Source: Salvia splendens (taxonomy: Eukaryota > Streptophyta > Magnoliopsida > Lamiales > Lamiaceae). Taken from it: a DNA stretch of 64,000 bases. The notes beneath the pieces are model-generated. The model saw only the letters and a list, made by a program, of their open reading frames with translations, was not told where the DNA came from and made no database searches. The position numbers and the translations under genes are program-made. Below, one piece after another: positions 1 through 14,500 of this stretch. Numbering within the stretch: the first letter of the stretch is position 1; every line of letters begins with the position of its first letter. The stretch lies in NCBI RefSeq assembly GCF_004379255.2, contig NC_056039.1, forward strand, positions 32,253,883 to 32,317,882, written 5' to 3'.

Positions 1-190
1 ACTCGAATCATTTCTCTTTTTGGCTAAAAACAAAACATCTAATTACACATACTTTATTCTTTTTTTTTACTTTACCCCCTCTTCTCTCTCTTAATTCACT
101 CTATTTTCTACTTTATTTAACTCACTAAATACAACTTTCTTAAATTATGTGCCGAAAAGAAGCGTCTCAAGTAACGTGGGGCGGAGGGAG
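1..190. mobile_element. Probable 3' part of a Stowaway-like MITE, cut by the window edge
   Basis: The stretch ends in a GGGCGGAGGGAG-TA motif, the usual terminus and TA target site of plant Stowaway (Tc1/mariner) MITEs, and is preceded by the AT-rich and TCTC-rich interior typical of these elements. The other end lies outside the window, so the identity rests on one terminus only. Confidence 0.45.
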
Positions 191-1234
191 TATAATGTAA
201 GTTAGTTGAGAGTTTAGGTTTTGCACATAATCATAACACCATAAAGTTCATCCACCAGTAAGGTAGATAACTGCAATATTATGTTGTTGACTTCTATATA
301 TCTATTATTGCAGCAGCAATAACTTAGATCTCAACCAAAATCATTACAATTTTCACTATTGATCTACACCACCACAATTAATTCCACCATAAATGTTTTT
401 CCAGTCTATCTACCACCATTTGATTTCAATAACATTCTCTATAATTAAAATAAAATAAAAATGAAAGATTCAAGATACTAAAATAAAGTAGACAAGATCG
501 AATTTTGAAGCTACGTTGATTGAACAAAAATGTCTATTGACTTACAATAATTTGGAATCTCGATGTGATGATGTATGAAGGCAACGGACCCACACACCCA
601 CCCACCCACATGCTAATTTATTTGTGATTCAGTGCTGCTGCCATTGATGAGTTTCCTTTCCCCAAGGCGTTCATTTAGACTGATGAAAGAAAAAATATTT
701 GATGTTTGCAGAGACAGTAATTAATTAATTGGTTGTTGAAGTGATTCAATGCATAAAGAAATGTACATTGTGCGAGTTGAAACGGTTTCTCTCTCCCTCT
801 CTAGATTCTCTTAAAGGTTTCGGTGTCACAAAGGGCTGAGTTTGGAATCTTCTGGTGGTTAAAGAAGTTGTTTTTTTGTGTCAGAACAGCTCTGTTTTGC
901 TTTCTATTTTTATTTGGAGGGGTTGACCTAAATTTGTTGTCTGATTCCTAAAATTTTGTAGTATATCCTCCAATGGTATTTTGCTGTGGGACTGAGATTT
1001 GGGGTCGGTTTCATATGGGATTTGTGACCTGTTGAGAGAGAGAAGAAATCATCTCTCTGCATTTTGCTGCATTGAATGCAGCTTTGATGAAATCAACAAC
1101 TGAGCTATTGCAGGTTTGTGTTTTTCTTCAGTTTAGTTTAGCTGTTTTTCTCGAAGATCTGTGCAAGAATTGGTGAGAAATTTGGATTTGGAGTTTTAAG
1201 GAATTAGCTAAACTGAGTTTTTGGAGTTGAAAAG
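191..1234 (+). promoter_or_regulatory. Promoter region and 5' leader of the NPH3 gene
   Basis: This is the only non-coding stretch before the NPH3 start codon. A pyrimidine-rich tract (TCTCTCTCCCTCTC) near 788-802 suggests transcription starts around 780. The presumed leader contains upstream start codons at 973 and 1015 that share one frame and stop at 1035, giving a 20-codon upstream ORF. A further ATG follows near 1075, and a CAG|GTTTGT donor-like site near 1112 could mark a leader intron. No TATA box stands out. Confidence 0.45.
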
Positions 1235-4049
1235 ATGGCTTGTATGAAGCTGGGGTCCAAAACTGATGCATTCCGGCGGCAAGGGCAATCCTGGTTTGTT
1301 TCTTCATTTTATTTCTTACTAATAATAATGTTGATGATTACTCTTATTGATCTTTTCAAAAGGTGATATCTTTGTGCTGAAATTACTGTTTGTCCATGAA
1401 ATCTTTGTCGAATTAGGACAAAAGAAAATGAGCTGAAATTTTGAGTTTTTGGCTTATCTGTTTGACCTTGTCTCCATCAAATAGGTGCATCTGAGGTTCA
1501 TGCCCCTTGTTGTCTATTGCTGAGTTTGTAGAGTTTTTCTTACCAGTGTGATTCTTAAATGTTTGTACTTTAATATGTGTAATATTTAGGATTTGCAATG
1601 AATCAGTTCGAGGGTAAGAGCATAGACTGATTTTTTGTTCCTTTAGTTGTTGAATATGTGAGTTATTTTCATTGACTATCTGAATGAAACATCAAATTTT
1701 GAAAGGTAGTTTTAGTTAGTTTGCCTCTGTAATATATCTCTGTGCTCTTCATCTGCTCTGAAATCACTGTGTTCAACGAGTGCAGAATTCGTGACAAAGC
1801 TACTAGCAACTCTGATGCTTTTCTTTCGAGTAATATGGTGTTTCACTTCCTGACCTTTTTCCTTTTCGTTTACTCGTAGGTTCTGCACCACCGGTCTCCC
1901 TAGTGATGTAGTTGTCGAAGTTGAGGAAATGACGTTTCATCTTCACAAGGTATTGTTTCAGTTTTTCATATATATATTGGTCTTGGCTCTTCTTGTAGTA
2001 GTAGAATATTTTTAGGTGCATATTATTGTTTCATAGTGTTGATTCATCTATATGTTTGCTGTAGTAATCTAACTTAAGACATTGTGCATAGCTTGATATG
2101 ATGTTGGCTGTCTGTTGTAGTTTCCGTTGCTCTCGAGAAGCGGGGTCATGGAGCGGCTCATTGCAGATGCATCCGAGGGCGAAGAAGGCTGTGTCATCAA
2201 ACTCTCCGACGTTCCCGGTGGAGCAAAAACGTTCGAGCTAGTAGCTAAGTTCTGCTACGGGGTGAAACTCGAGCTCACTGCATCGAACGTTGTGCATGTT
2301 CGTTGCGCTGCTGAGCATCTCGAAATGACTGAAGAGTATGGCGAGGGCAATCTCGTTTCTCAGACCGAAATCTTTCTCAATCAGACGGTTTTTCGAAGCT
2401 GGAAAGACTCTTTGAAAGCGCTGCAGACGTGTGACGTTGTGCTCTCTGAGGCCGAGCAGCTCCACGTCCCGAAAAGATGCATCGACTCCTTGGCTGCCAA
2501 GGCGTCCACCGACCCTGCTCTGTTCGGGTGGCCTATGACGGAGCGTGGTGGCCTGATGCAGAGCCCCGGAGGGAGTGTCTTGTGGAACGGGATAAGCACG
2601 GGCGCTCAACCTAAACATTCGAGCGCAGATTGGTGGTACGAGGATGCGTCGACTTTGCCTTTGCCTCTCTACAAAAGGCTGATTTCGGCCATGGAATCCC
2701 GGGGCGTGAAGCAGGAGATGATCGCCGGCTCTCTCGTTTGTTATGCGAGAAAATACCTACCCGGCCTAAACCGGCGCCAGGGTGGCAGTGAAGAATCAAC
2801 CAACCGTCTTGCAACGGTTGGATCGGCTGCCTTGCTCTCGGAACAAGAACAGAAAACTCTCGTTGAAGAGATCGATCGCTTGCTTCCCCTGCAGACGGGT
2901 CTGGTTCCGACAAAACACTTGTTCGGTCTGCTGAGAACGGCCAGGATTCTTCGAGCCGATGCCTCGTGCATATCGAACCTAGAGAAACGGATAGGGATGC
3001 AGTTCGATAAGGCAACACTCGAGGATCTTCTTATGCCGAACGTCTCTTATTCGATGGAGACTCTGTACGACGTGGACTGCGTTCAGCGGATTCTCGAGCA
3101 TTTCTTGACCATGGATCAGGTGGTTGGTGATGCATCTCCTGGCTCGGTGGATGATGGCCAATCGACGGGACCGCCATCTCTAACACCCATCACTATGGTG
3201 GTCAAGTTAATCGACGGATATCTCGCGGAGGTCGCCCCCGACGTACACCTAAAACTCCCCAAATTTCACTCGCTCGCTGCAGCCGTGCCAGAGTATGCCC
3301 GGCCCTTGGATGACGGCCTTTATCGCGCTATCGACGTTTATCTCAAGGTAACTTTATCAACCACTTATTGATTAGTTATACTTTCTGGTAGTAGACTATA
3401 CGAGTTTTATTATAAAATTGGTAAAGCAGGAGACCGAATAAGTGTTTGGAGTATTATTAGGATTTAGGCCTAAAATCTATCATATTTATCATTCAATCAA
3501 CTAAACTTTTCATATTCTCACATACAGTCTCACCCATGGTTGGCCGAGCCCGAGCGAGAGCAGCTCTGCAGGCTGATGGACTGCCAGAAGCTCTCGCTCG
3601 AAGCTTGCACCCATGCAGCCCAGAACGAGAGGCTGCCGTTGAGGATAATAGTCCAAGTCCTCTTCTTCGAGCAGCTGCAGCTTCGAACCTCCATTGCAGG
3701 CTGCTTCCTCGTATCTGAAAACCTTGATGGCTCGAGACAGCTGAGAAGCGGGCTGATGGGGGCGAATGAGAACCAAGTCCTGAAAGTCGGGATGGATAGC
3801 ATGAGGATGAGGGTGGCCGAGCTCGAGAAGGAATGCTCCAACATGAGGGAAGAGATCGATAAGCTAGGCAAGGCGAAAGGGTCGTCGCCTTCAAGCGCGT
3901 GGGGAAACATGTCAAAGAAGTTTGGGTTCCGGTTGAAGTCCCAAATGTGCAGTGCGCAGGAGGGATCTGTGAGCAAGCAAAAGATTGGCAAGGTTGGAGA
4001 GAATAAGGGAAGGGAAGGGAAGGGAAGGGAAAGAAAAGGGTACATTTAA
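1235..4049 (+). CDS. NPH3/RPT2-family BTB/POZ protein (At1g30440-like)
   Basis: Four coding exons with GT-AG borders: 1235-1293, 1880-1949, 2121-3347 and 3528-4049, giving about 625 residues. The start [13 protein letters not shown] followed by [14 protein letters not shown] is the N-terminus I know from the At1g30440 type. A BTB/POZ fold covers roughly residues 28-125 ([26 protein letters not shown]), and an NPH3 domain follows ([31 protein letters not shown]-like and YLKVHPWL-like motifs). A C-terminal coiled coil contains [17 protein letters not shown]. Such proteins act as substrate adaptors for CUL3 ubiquitin ligases in phototropin or auxin-transport signalling at the plasma membrane; the substrate cannot be read from sequence. 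The last codons are built from a GGGAA pentanucleotide repeat (4006-4032), so the C-terminus may vary. The gene converges on AIR9. Confidence 0.9.
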
Positions 4050-5569
4050 ATGAACATAAAAAAATAATTTCTTGATTTTAATTGTTTGTTTTTCCTCCTC
4101 TCACCGTTGTTGTGGGTGATATTTGATGACCATTGATATCCTGTGATCTAGTATAACTTAGGTACAGTAACCGATGAAATTTCTTTTGTGATCTATAACT
4201 TGGGTAGAGTAAAAGTGTAATTGTGTGAACGGGGAAATTTCTTTTTTTCTCATAGTAATTTTGAACTTGTTGGTATGAGTCCTTTAGTTTTTATTGATCT
4301 AGGACTCCACTTAAAATGCTTGAGTCATTTATTTCTATTTCGTGTTGATTTTGTGAACAATTATAATTTGGAAAGGAAATATGCCTCATTACACTAAACA
4401 TATAAAAGGGAATGGCATTGTCATTGTTAGTGAGTCGTTGAGTTCGACATTGTGTCGAAGTCAACGACCTACTAGGATGCTTCTGGATTCCAGATCCTGG
4501 TTACCATCGTTTTGGGAAGATTCATATTATCATTCTATATTTCTTTCAATTGTAATACCAGGGAGAGTATGTTCGAAAATGATCTATTGTCTTAATTTTC
4601 CATTTTTTAAACTTTATTCAATTTTAATTTTATAACTGAATTTCTTGACCATATCAAAATAATATGTTTGAAAATAATATGGTAGTAATATTTTTTATTT
4701 ATATTTATCATGCTAATTTTATTTGTATATAATTTAGAAATATGTCAATTGCATTCAAAATTGTCAAATTAAATGAGTCGGCCTGGCTTGGCGTCCGGAC
4801 CATTTATTTCAAGGCTTGTTTTCCTATTATAGAATTTCTACTTTGTTATTCTACAAACGACCCATATATATAGGTCTTATTTTCTTATTCTTGAATTTTA
4901 TACTCTACGTATTTTATAAATATTTAGATCTTCTCTAAAAATCATATTTTTATTGCAAATCTAGATACTTTTACTAGATGTACAACACAAAATATCTAGA
5001 TATTTCTCTATAATATATTTTCACTTTCTCAACTTCATAGATATTCCTCTATAATATTGTAATACTATACATTTATTTCAATTTAAAAAACTATAGTTAT
5101 CAATACTTTCTAATAAACTTTACTATTACTAGAGTCCATATGATCTCATTAAATTGGACACTGTACTCTACATCAAATAAATTATTATTACCATTTTTTA
5201 TTATCAAGTAATCCATCTAATATTCACCATCAATGTTTATCTGAATTTATTATAAGTATATAGTATTTTTATTTTTAAAAAATTCTTATTTCGTTGTTTA
5301 GTTCTCAATCTACATACACAAATTCTATTTTTATCTTTAAAGAGAGTAATATCGAGTATTTTGTAAATGAATCATGGCATTGCAGTAAGCCACGTTTCTG
5401 TACATTGAAATCACTGAAAATAATTTTTTGAAAGTCTACCAACAAAAAGTGACAACAATGGCGCAATAATGCACAAGAATCACAACACCATATACCTTGT
5501 ACACAGAAAAAACTCATTCCAGTCACATACAACCCTCCCACTCTATAAAAAGGAGAGGACCACGTCGCC
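4050..5569. other. Convergent intergenic region between NPH3 and AIR9
   Basis: AT-rich spacer holding the 3' UTRs of both convergent genes. Open frames here (for example 4381-4635 on the + strand) show no recognisable domain and the local composition is non-coding. I see no RNA gene or complete transposon. Confidence 0.6.
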
Positions 5570-8500
5570 TCACGCCTCGATCTTGAGGAGAGTATTCAAC
5601 GACGTGCTGTTGAAACGCTGTGCGAGACCCCTGATCACGAGGACTATAACATCACGGAGGTGTCGGGTCTGCACCATCAAATCCACTTCATTCTCACTGT
5701 CTACAACGATTCTGAGACGGTGCTGGTCGTTTCTGAATAGGTCGACCTGAGAAAGCCGGATAAGATAGTGTCACAAGATAAGGAAAGTGCACCACACGAC
5801 GAGCTATCATGGGATAGCCCCTTTTCTAGGACTAGCTATGGTAGAATAGGTATATCAGAAGTTGTAAGGATAGTTACATGGAATGGGGGAGCATAGGTTC
5901 CACGTATTTCTGTCGTAGGGAACGAGGTTTTTGAGCCAGGCTTCACAACCTTGACTCGTTTCCGGTTCACTTCAAGGATTCTTCTCTCGAGACTTCCCAT
6001 TCCTGGAACCTGCAGTGTAGAAACAACCGCCATGATGAGAGTGAGAATGAAATAATTCTTGATTTTAGGAATCTTGTTAAGAATGTTGTGAACGCGAGAT
6101 TACCCTTTTAGGAGATCGATCCTTGTCGCAGAGGGCCTGATCGGAACAACTTCATATTGTTAGTTTCATGAATATACAGTTTTGGATGCTATTAGCAATT
6201 GCATAATTGAATACTTATGCAATTAAAAAATAAAATACAATATGTATGAATGATGCAACTGTTTATCTACATTGATGGAAAACAAACTCATAGCAGTAGT
6301 CACCATACCTCGAACTTCACGGCTCCGAGATCAAGCATATGCTTCACTTCTTTATGAACATCAGGCTCTGCAAGAACAAGTTATTAACGTTTATGAAAAG
6401 GTCAGATTAAATTTGAGCACAAGCATTTGGACAGAAGTCCAATGTTGTCACGAAAGAAACGATTATGTCGATGCTTATACACCATAGTGGTGAACCAATG
6501 ATGTTGAAAGGTATAAGTAGAAAAAGAGAATGTACTTACCAACTGCGATAGGATCTGTTGATGCAGAAATGGGTTGTCCCTCAACTCCATCGTCTCTAAC
6601 TGGTGTATAAATAGCAACTAGCCTGTAGCCAACATCATCCACATTAGCCTCATACATCCTTCCCGTCTCCTCTGCAGGACAAACCAAACACGCATATCAT
6701 GAAGGGTTGACTAAATTATCCTTATTTTGCAAGATTTTGCAAATCCTTATTGATGTGTACTTTTTCCTGAGTTATAACAATGGAAGAAGCAGGAGAGATT
6801 GTATACCAGGAATAGAGATGAGGTCAGGACTTCCAACCATTGATCGAAGCCACTGAATCCGACTTTTGCCTTCCTTTCCTCCGCTGTAAGTTCCTTTCAC
6901 AGCGTATAAATTGGTGTGGAAACCTCGGCCCTCTATTTCTAGCTTGTCTATTCTAGGAATTCCTGATACAAACAAACGAGGAATACTTGAGTGACAACTT
7001 CACCTCACAATAAACTCTGTCAGGCATCGTGAAATTGCTGCACGGAGTAAAGACCTGGTATGATTGGTTCGGTTTCAGCATAAGCGGGTTCACTTGATCT
7101 TCCAAATGCATCAGTGACGACACATTCACACTTCAGGCAGCGGCCTATGTCCTCAAACCGCGCCTTGTACGAGCAAGACCTCTGTGATGGTATTGGCTCG
7201 AAAGTCTTCTCGTTACCAGTTTCAGACAAGAAGAACCTACAACATTAACGTCATTCTATGAGATGACCATACAAGCTTCTGTAAAATTCTAGTAACAAGC
7301 TATATATGAAACCGGGAAATGATGATAAAGTGGTAAGCGGAGTGAACGGAAGTGAAAATTCGGACATATCGAGCAAGTTGCGTGTGGAGTTCATTACCAT
7401 TGGTATCTAACTTCTTTCTTGTACTTCCCCCAAACAAGCTGTTGATTTTCATCCTTTGGGATAACTTCCAACGCGGTCAATATTTGTCCTTCAACAGCTT
7501 TACCAGTGAGAGCTAGCACCTCGATTCTTGGCAATTCTGACACAGTAAGTGTAGACTTCAGGAGCAGATTTAAATAAAATTTATTTATTCCAAATGAAAA
7601 TAACACATCAACTTCTTGGCTCAGTGGAAAGTTGAGATATATACCTGGCAAGACTATATCACTTGGCTCAGATAGTCGAAGTTCTCCAATGACCGAATCT
7701 GAACGAACTGGTGTATATCTGCAAGGGACATAAAACGTTTTGGAAGGATAAATACACTCGCCAACAAATAACATATTCAAGATTTTTGAAGCATTTGAAA
7801 AACTTCAGCAGACAATTTTATTACCCGAACAACAATCTGCAGTTATAATCCTCCTCTGAAACTTCGTACGTTCTAGAATTAGCTCCAGCGATTAGAACCA
7901 TCGATTCACTATCAGATTCTCTATACCAACTAAAGAGACTCGTTCCTTCGTACCCACCAAAATATTCTCCTTCTCCGAAATAGGTGGTTGATGTCAATTT
8001 CTCCACGAGAACATTGGAGACAATTGGAAGTGCTGTAACAATTAAACGAATACGTGATTAAGACATATACACCAATTGTACGCCATATTTATTGCACAGA
8101 AACAAGACAATACCTGGAATAACTGGGGATTCACTAATTGTTACCAAAGGCGCTCCATGTTTACCATCCGATCGTGTAGGCAGCCAATACAAGGCTAGGT
8201 AAGATCCCACGTCTTCCAGAGATGGAGTATATGTTCTGAAGAGAAGAATTGATTTCGCTATCAAACATGACACTGAATTCATAAAACAATGGGATACCTA
8301 ACTTCAAAAAGTTCTTACAATCCATATGCACATATATTGACATTTTCAGAATCATCTGCCAGTTCCATCAGAGAAGACTTGTTAAGCTTGTCCTTAGTTC
8401 TAAACCAAATATATTTCCCAACTCCTTCTTGTCCTCCGAAGTACTTGGTAGTACTGACCACTTCCTGACCCTCATAGCACTCAGAAATTGCCAGTTCAAC

Positions 8501-11500
8501 ACCACGTGGCTCACCTACATAGTAAATTACATTTATTAGCTAATAAGTGTCAAGAGCAAATAAAACAGCTGAAGCACTCACCGGGTGAAACCACGCAAGA
8601 AACCAAGGTTTTTGGGCTCCCCTTCAAGCCATCCGCACGGACAGGTGTATATACAAGCTCCACAGAGTCTCCCACCTCATCGATAGTTAAATCTAAAAAC
8701 TCTGCAATGGCATGTTTCAATTTGTTAGATTTATTGAGGGAAAGGGAGTAGAACAATCACTTGCAAAAAACACTTACCTCCATTATGAAGCTTCTCCTTA
8801 TAACCATTATCTTTCACTCTGAACCATTCACACAAACAATCTCCTTTCACCCTGAAAAGAAAATCATTTTAATTCATCCAATGAGAATAGAGTTTGCAAA
8901 TAATAATAATGACAATGAGCTTCCATGAGATTACCCTCCACCATAAGAAGCAATGAAACTTAGGCACTCCCCTTCTATCAAGGATCCCTGGAATTCGAGC
9001 GACCGGCATGTTGGGGGGCCTGTGTGTCAGACAATGATGTTATTACTTTGAAGTTGTTGATATTTTCAGCATGCAATGGTATTCTAATAGATCGATGCAT
9101 TTACTGAAAAAGCATTTCATGGAAAAGTTCTGATTGCTTGATTGATTAACTATTACACTTTAAACTGTCATGTACCTGGATCCATGTTAATGATATAAGT
9201 TTCTATAAAGTTAGGGGAATAAAGAATTTTTGGGAAAATAAACCCCAACGGAAATGCAATCTATTTGTAGAGTGAAAAAAAATTCCTCATAAGTAATTTA
9301 AAATTATACAGGAAACCGAAATTTAGTTACCGGCTACAATTGGTCCAACTTGTTCGGAGAGGACAATAGGGCCACGGGCTCCATCATTTCGAATTGGCTC
9401 ACAGGAAACTGAGATGTAGAAACCAATATCCTCTACAGAGAGCATGTACGATGAAGAAGTTGCACCTTTTATCTCATCATGGGTGCTATATGAACGAGTC
9501 TGCAACATCAATTTCTATATTTTTAGCCTCACAAAAACTGCATTTATGGTTAAATTTCATTTAAGTATTTATTTGCAAACAAGGCTTGGGATGTAAACTT
9601 TCAAATACCCGAAACCAGCGGTAGACCGACTCTCCCTCTTCACCACCCCAATATTTCTTTTCAACACTTAGAGTAGTGCCTTCGACACCAGTTCCAGTAA
9701 TTTGTAAGGAAAGCAATCTTGGAGTACCTGAAGGCAAATAATTACATTAAGCTTTGCATTGACTAATATAGCTGCAACAACTTGAAAGATGCTATGACAT
9801 AAGAAATATTATACAACTAGTTTTACTGCTTGGGGGCCGAGCAGATGTTCACACAACATAAATAGCAGAAATATTTCAATGTGGTTCTAAGAGAAGTGTA
9901 ACAGGCCATGCAAAGTTAAACAAGAACCTAATATCTAATTACCTGGGCGAACGCGTTCTTGTCCTGTGCAAGTTCTAGGCTCACCTGCAATACCATCATC
10001 GCGCACCGGAGTACAAGTAAAAGATATAAATTTACCAATGGCATCTTTTGGGACTCGATATTGAAGGAGACCTGCGACCTCAGGTATTGAAGTACCCAGG
10101 TCATTTTCCACCTGCAGGAACTCAAGAATATGTTAACTTGTGGAAAGGCTTAAAATGCAAAGTTATATACTCCCCCCATCCCATAAAAATATGGGCAATG
10201 TGTATGGCACGGGAATAAAGACAGAATAAAGACAAAATTGGCAAAGTAAGAGAGAGGATGAGAATGGTATGGTAAAGTAGTGTTAGTGGATAGTGGGACC
10301 TACATTATCAAATTGATATAACTTTCCAAAAATAGAATGCACATATTTTTGTGGGACGGATGAAAGTGGAAAGTGCACATATTTTTATGGGACGGAGGGA
10401 GTAATATTTTACCTCATGAAGATACCAATTATAGATACTCTTCCCCTCATGACCCCCAATATAACCATACGACGCTGTCAACACTCCACCTTCAGAGTAA
10501 TCGCCGGTTATAGCCAAAAAATTAAGACTGGGAGGCAGAGCTGCAAAGTTCATAATATAGATCAGAAAATGTTTTCAAACAGATTACTTCCAGCATTTGC
10601 ATACAAATGAATTTTTCGCAAGTACGGAAGATACTCACTCTCAATAGCTATTTCGGATATCACATAAACTGGTTCACCAGTTTCACCATCCGGGGTCATT
10701 GGTGTGAATTTAGCAACTATATATTTACCAACAGCACCCAATGGTATGCGAAATGCCTGCATAAAGTAGAATGCCTTAATTCGTACATTCATAACAGAAG
10801 TCAAGATTGGATATTTGGATGTACTTAATGCTTCTTACCTTAGCGATTTTGGATGTACTTAATGCTTCAATACCATTCTCACCCTCAAAAGTAGAAGAAC
10901 TAGTTTTGAACCACTGAACTCTACTAGAAGCTTCAGTTCCTCCGGTCACAATGCCAGTGACAGAAACCTTACTTCCTTCTTTTAGTTCACCAATTATCTT
11001 TAGATTTGTTACTTTTGGTGGGGCTGTTATTTGCATAAAGGAAAAAGTAAGAACTTTGAGGCAGGGTAGACGGAGAAGATGTAGATGTTAACAAATATAA
11101 AATTAAAAGATAAAATAAATTCGAATTCACAGCGAATGTATTATTAGTCAATTTTTATTCATAATAAGTATATTTGTTAGCCTGAACGATTCCCCTCGAC
11201 ATCTTATTTTTAGTAGCCACTCCAACAAAAAAATGTTTTAACATACCCGGCTTAACTATTTGGGAGACTACAGACATAGGTTTCCCTTCCTGCCCTGAAA
11301 AGTGGCCATAGCCAAAACAAAGGGAAAATTATATGTTGGTACAACCAAGGAAAAATACGAAATACAAGACATTAAAGATGTAAATGAACTCACCTTCAAA
11401 GTTCACAGGCAGGTAAACAAATGCCAACTGTCGTCCAATATCTTCTTTTGTTAAAGAATACTCATTTGCCCCCATTACCACCAGCGTGCGTTCTCTGCAT

Positions 11501-14500
11501 ACAGATTTTTATTAAGTGAGCACATCAGCTTCATCCCAAGGAAACAAATTTATTAACTTGTCCTTGAAAAAATAAATCCAATAAACTGGCTTGCAGGTGC
11601 AATTAAGAAACTAAGAATAAGATAGTAATTGATATGCTAATTAATTAAACAGGTTTCATAACTAAATATGCCAAGAACTAAAGTTTCAAGAGAAAATGGC
11701 AAATGAATAACTTGAAGCAAAGGAAACTAACCCTGTATCCTTATCCTCACGCAACCACTCAAACCTGCTGGGCCCTTCTTTTCCTCCAAAATATTCCCCT
11801 AAGCCCTTGATTACACATCCTTCAATGACATCTCCACTAATTTGGACATTGCTTACAGATGGAGGAGCTGCCAACAGAGGACAATGAAATACATGAGCAA
11901 CAAAAACAGAGAGAAATTTTGAATTGAATCATAAATATAGGAGACAAATGATATGTGAGTAGAATCAATAAGGAACTTATACAAAAATATGTTTTATTCG
12001 GGCATGATAATGTTGACTTTATTCAACAGAAAGGCAGGTCAACTTTTCGAGTATCACACTTCACTTTAAAAGTAAAAGCAATTCCAGAAACATGCTAATG
12101 TTATGCTAAGAAAGGATGAATTCACCAAATTCACACCTGCTTTTACATAATCTGTGATGGCATATTGAGGTTCCCCTTTGGCACCTTCTTCAGTAACAGG
12201 AGTGTACATGAAAACCAAACATGAACCTACATCATCCAAGATCAGCCGGTAGTCTTCTTCTTCTGCACCCGTAATTACAACCGGGCTACTATTCCATCGT
12301 CTCCTAAGCCAACTGTAGAGCACGTGATAAATTTAACTTTCATAAAGTGAAACAGTATTTTCTCTTGGAATATTAAACAATTCAAAACCAAAATGTTTCA
12401 TTGGGACATATATGATCTCACCTAGCAACACCTTTCCCTGGAGTTCCTCCACACCATGCAACCTCCACATGCCCTTTGATTGTGTTTCCTTCCACAAGCT
12501 CCCCAGACACATCAATCTTTATGACCTTAGGAATACCAGTTCCTACAGAATGATGCAATAAAATAATTAACACATGGAAAATGTATATACACCAAACAGA
12601 TTTCTTTTAGACTACGCTTTGTACAAAGAGTGTGAGGAAATTGCAGTGATTCATCAATTAATTATTAAATGTGTACCCTTAGAAACTTGTGAAGATATTG
12701 CAAAAATTGTAGGATAATCTGTATCTCCCAGTATTGGAGTGCACTCCACTTTCAGGATTCTACCAATGTCATCCTTCTTCGGGAAGTAGACCTGACATAG
12801 ATTTAAAGGATATTATAACTTATAAAAGAGGCTTGATAAACTAAATTTCTTGAGAACTATATGACACCTCTCCACATGCACCAGGAATAGCTATGAAATT
12901 TGAAGGAGTTCGTCCTCCAATAAACCATTGGAACTTCAAGTCTAGTACGACATCACTGTGTTCATTTGTGTCCCTCACAAACTCAAAGTGGCAACAGCAA
13001 GTATCTTCCTCAAATGGTTGGTCTACAAAAGCCTTTTTCAGCAAGTACCCAGAAGGAAGTTGGTCTTTCCATTGTTCGATCAAAAACTTGAAAGTTGAGT
13101 CTGTTGACAAATACAAAGCATGCATACTCATAAACTTAGGTTGGAAAAAGGACAGGCCATACTATGATTGCTGCCTGATACAGCAATCATAAAAGTAATG
13201 TCACCATGAATCATGGGTTCAAAAACCTGCGACAAGCATGATTTATTACATACCAACAGCTTGTTCTGGACGGCATAGTTCCCAGCCACCTCGAATGCAC
13301 AAGGCAGTGTGTGAAGGGTAACGCTTGGCAATCGATATCTCCTCGCGGGAAAGATCTGCATGAATTTTGAACTGGTAAATAGTAGAGAATAAAGTAGTTA
13401 AGATTACTCACTGATAGATTTAAGAGCAGCAAGTAGGCCATATAGTATTATACAAAAAAATCTCCTACCAGGTGACCGTGAGAAAGGGGTAGGAGGCAGT
13501 TCCTATTAAAAATGTTTCCACAATTTTTAAATCGTTGCATATTTAACATCTACTGATAAAAGGAGTAAAAAACCAGAATGAGTCAAGTGACCACCAAATG
13601 TGAGTACAAACATAACTATTGGACATACCCCTATCATTGACTTTTTTTAAGGTTGGGCCAACGAGCAAAATTGCGGCTGCTTCCAGACGAGACATCTTTA
13701 GTATAGGGTTCTCCTCTACTCGCAGATGCTGCAAATCATCATTGTTAAAAGTGTAGATGCATTAAATTTTGAATGTAACGACAAAAAAAAGATGACTGCC
13801 ACATCTACAATTGCGCAATAAGTTGACCTAGGAAGAAAAGTTTGCAGCTATATGTGCAATGCATTTAATCAACCCACCTCAAGAGATGGTAACTGTGGGA
13901 AGCCTTTCAAAGTTGATATTTTATTTTTGCTGGCAGCAAGTACCTATGGAAACATAAAAGTGGTTTTATGAACTGAAATCACAGAAAGAGCAAGGTTTTT
14001 AAAGCAAAAGATGTACCTGCAAACGAGGCTGGCTCGCCATTGATAGAGATTTTAACTTATTCTGAGCTACAGAGAGAAACTGAAAAGCAAATGGGAATTA
14101 GTTTTGTCGTCAAACACAATCCTTACAAATATGTGACAGAAAGCACGATCCCAAATGATTTCTAGAGGTTCACCTCCAGGTTCGGAAGCTCAGGAAGGCT
14201 CCTCAAGGATGTGATCTGATTTCCAGCAAGATAAAGTTGCTGCAATAAAAGAAAAACTGTGTGATTATAAAAACATGTCATCCATTTTATAAACAGTTCA
14301 GCGTCAGCTAAAGGAATCACCTGCAGAGCTTTGCAATTCTCAAGCGGCTCAAAACCAGGTCCTTTGAAGTCGTTAAAACTCAAATCCAGAACCTAAAAGT
14401 AAAACAAGGGCAATGCAGAAAAGTTATAAGACAAAGACGAGATGCCACTAGCAATGCAAGAAAACATCCAACCCAAAGATATGGATTAAAATACTCATTT

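Noticed and set aside
4381..4635. 84-codon ORF downstream of the NPH3 gene
   Set aside because: No domain, AT-rich composition, and it lies in the convergent 3' spacer.
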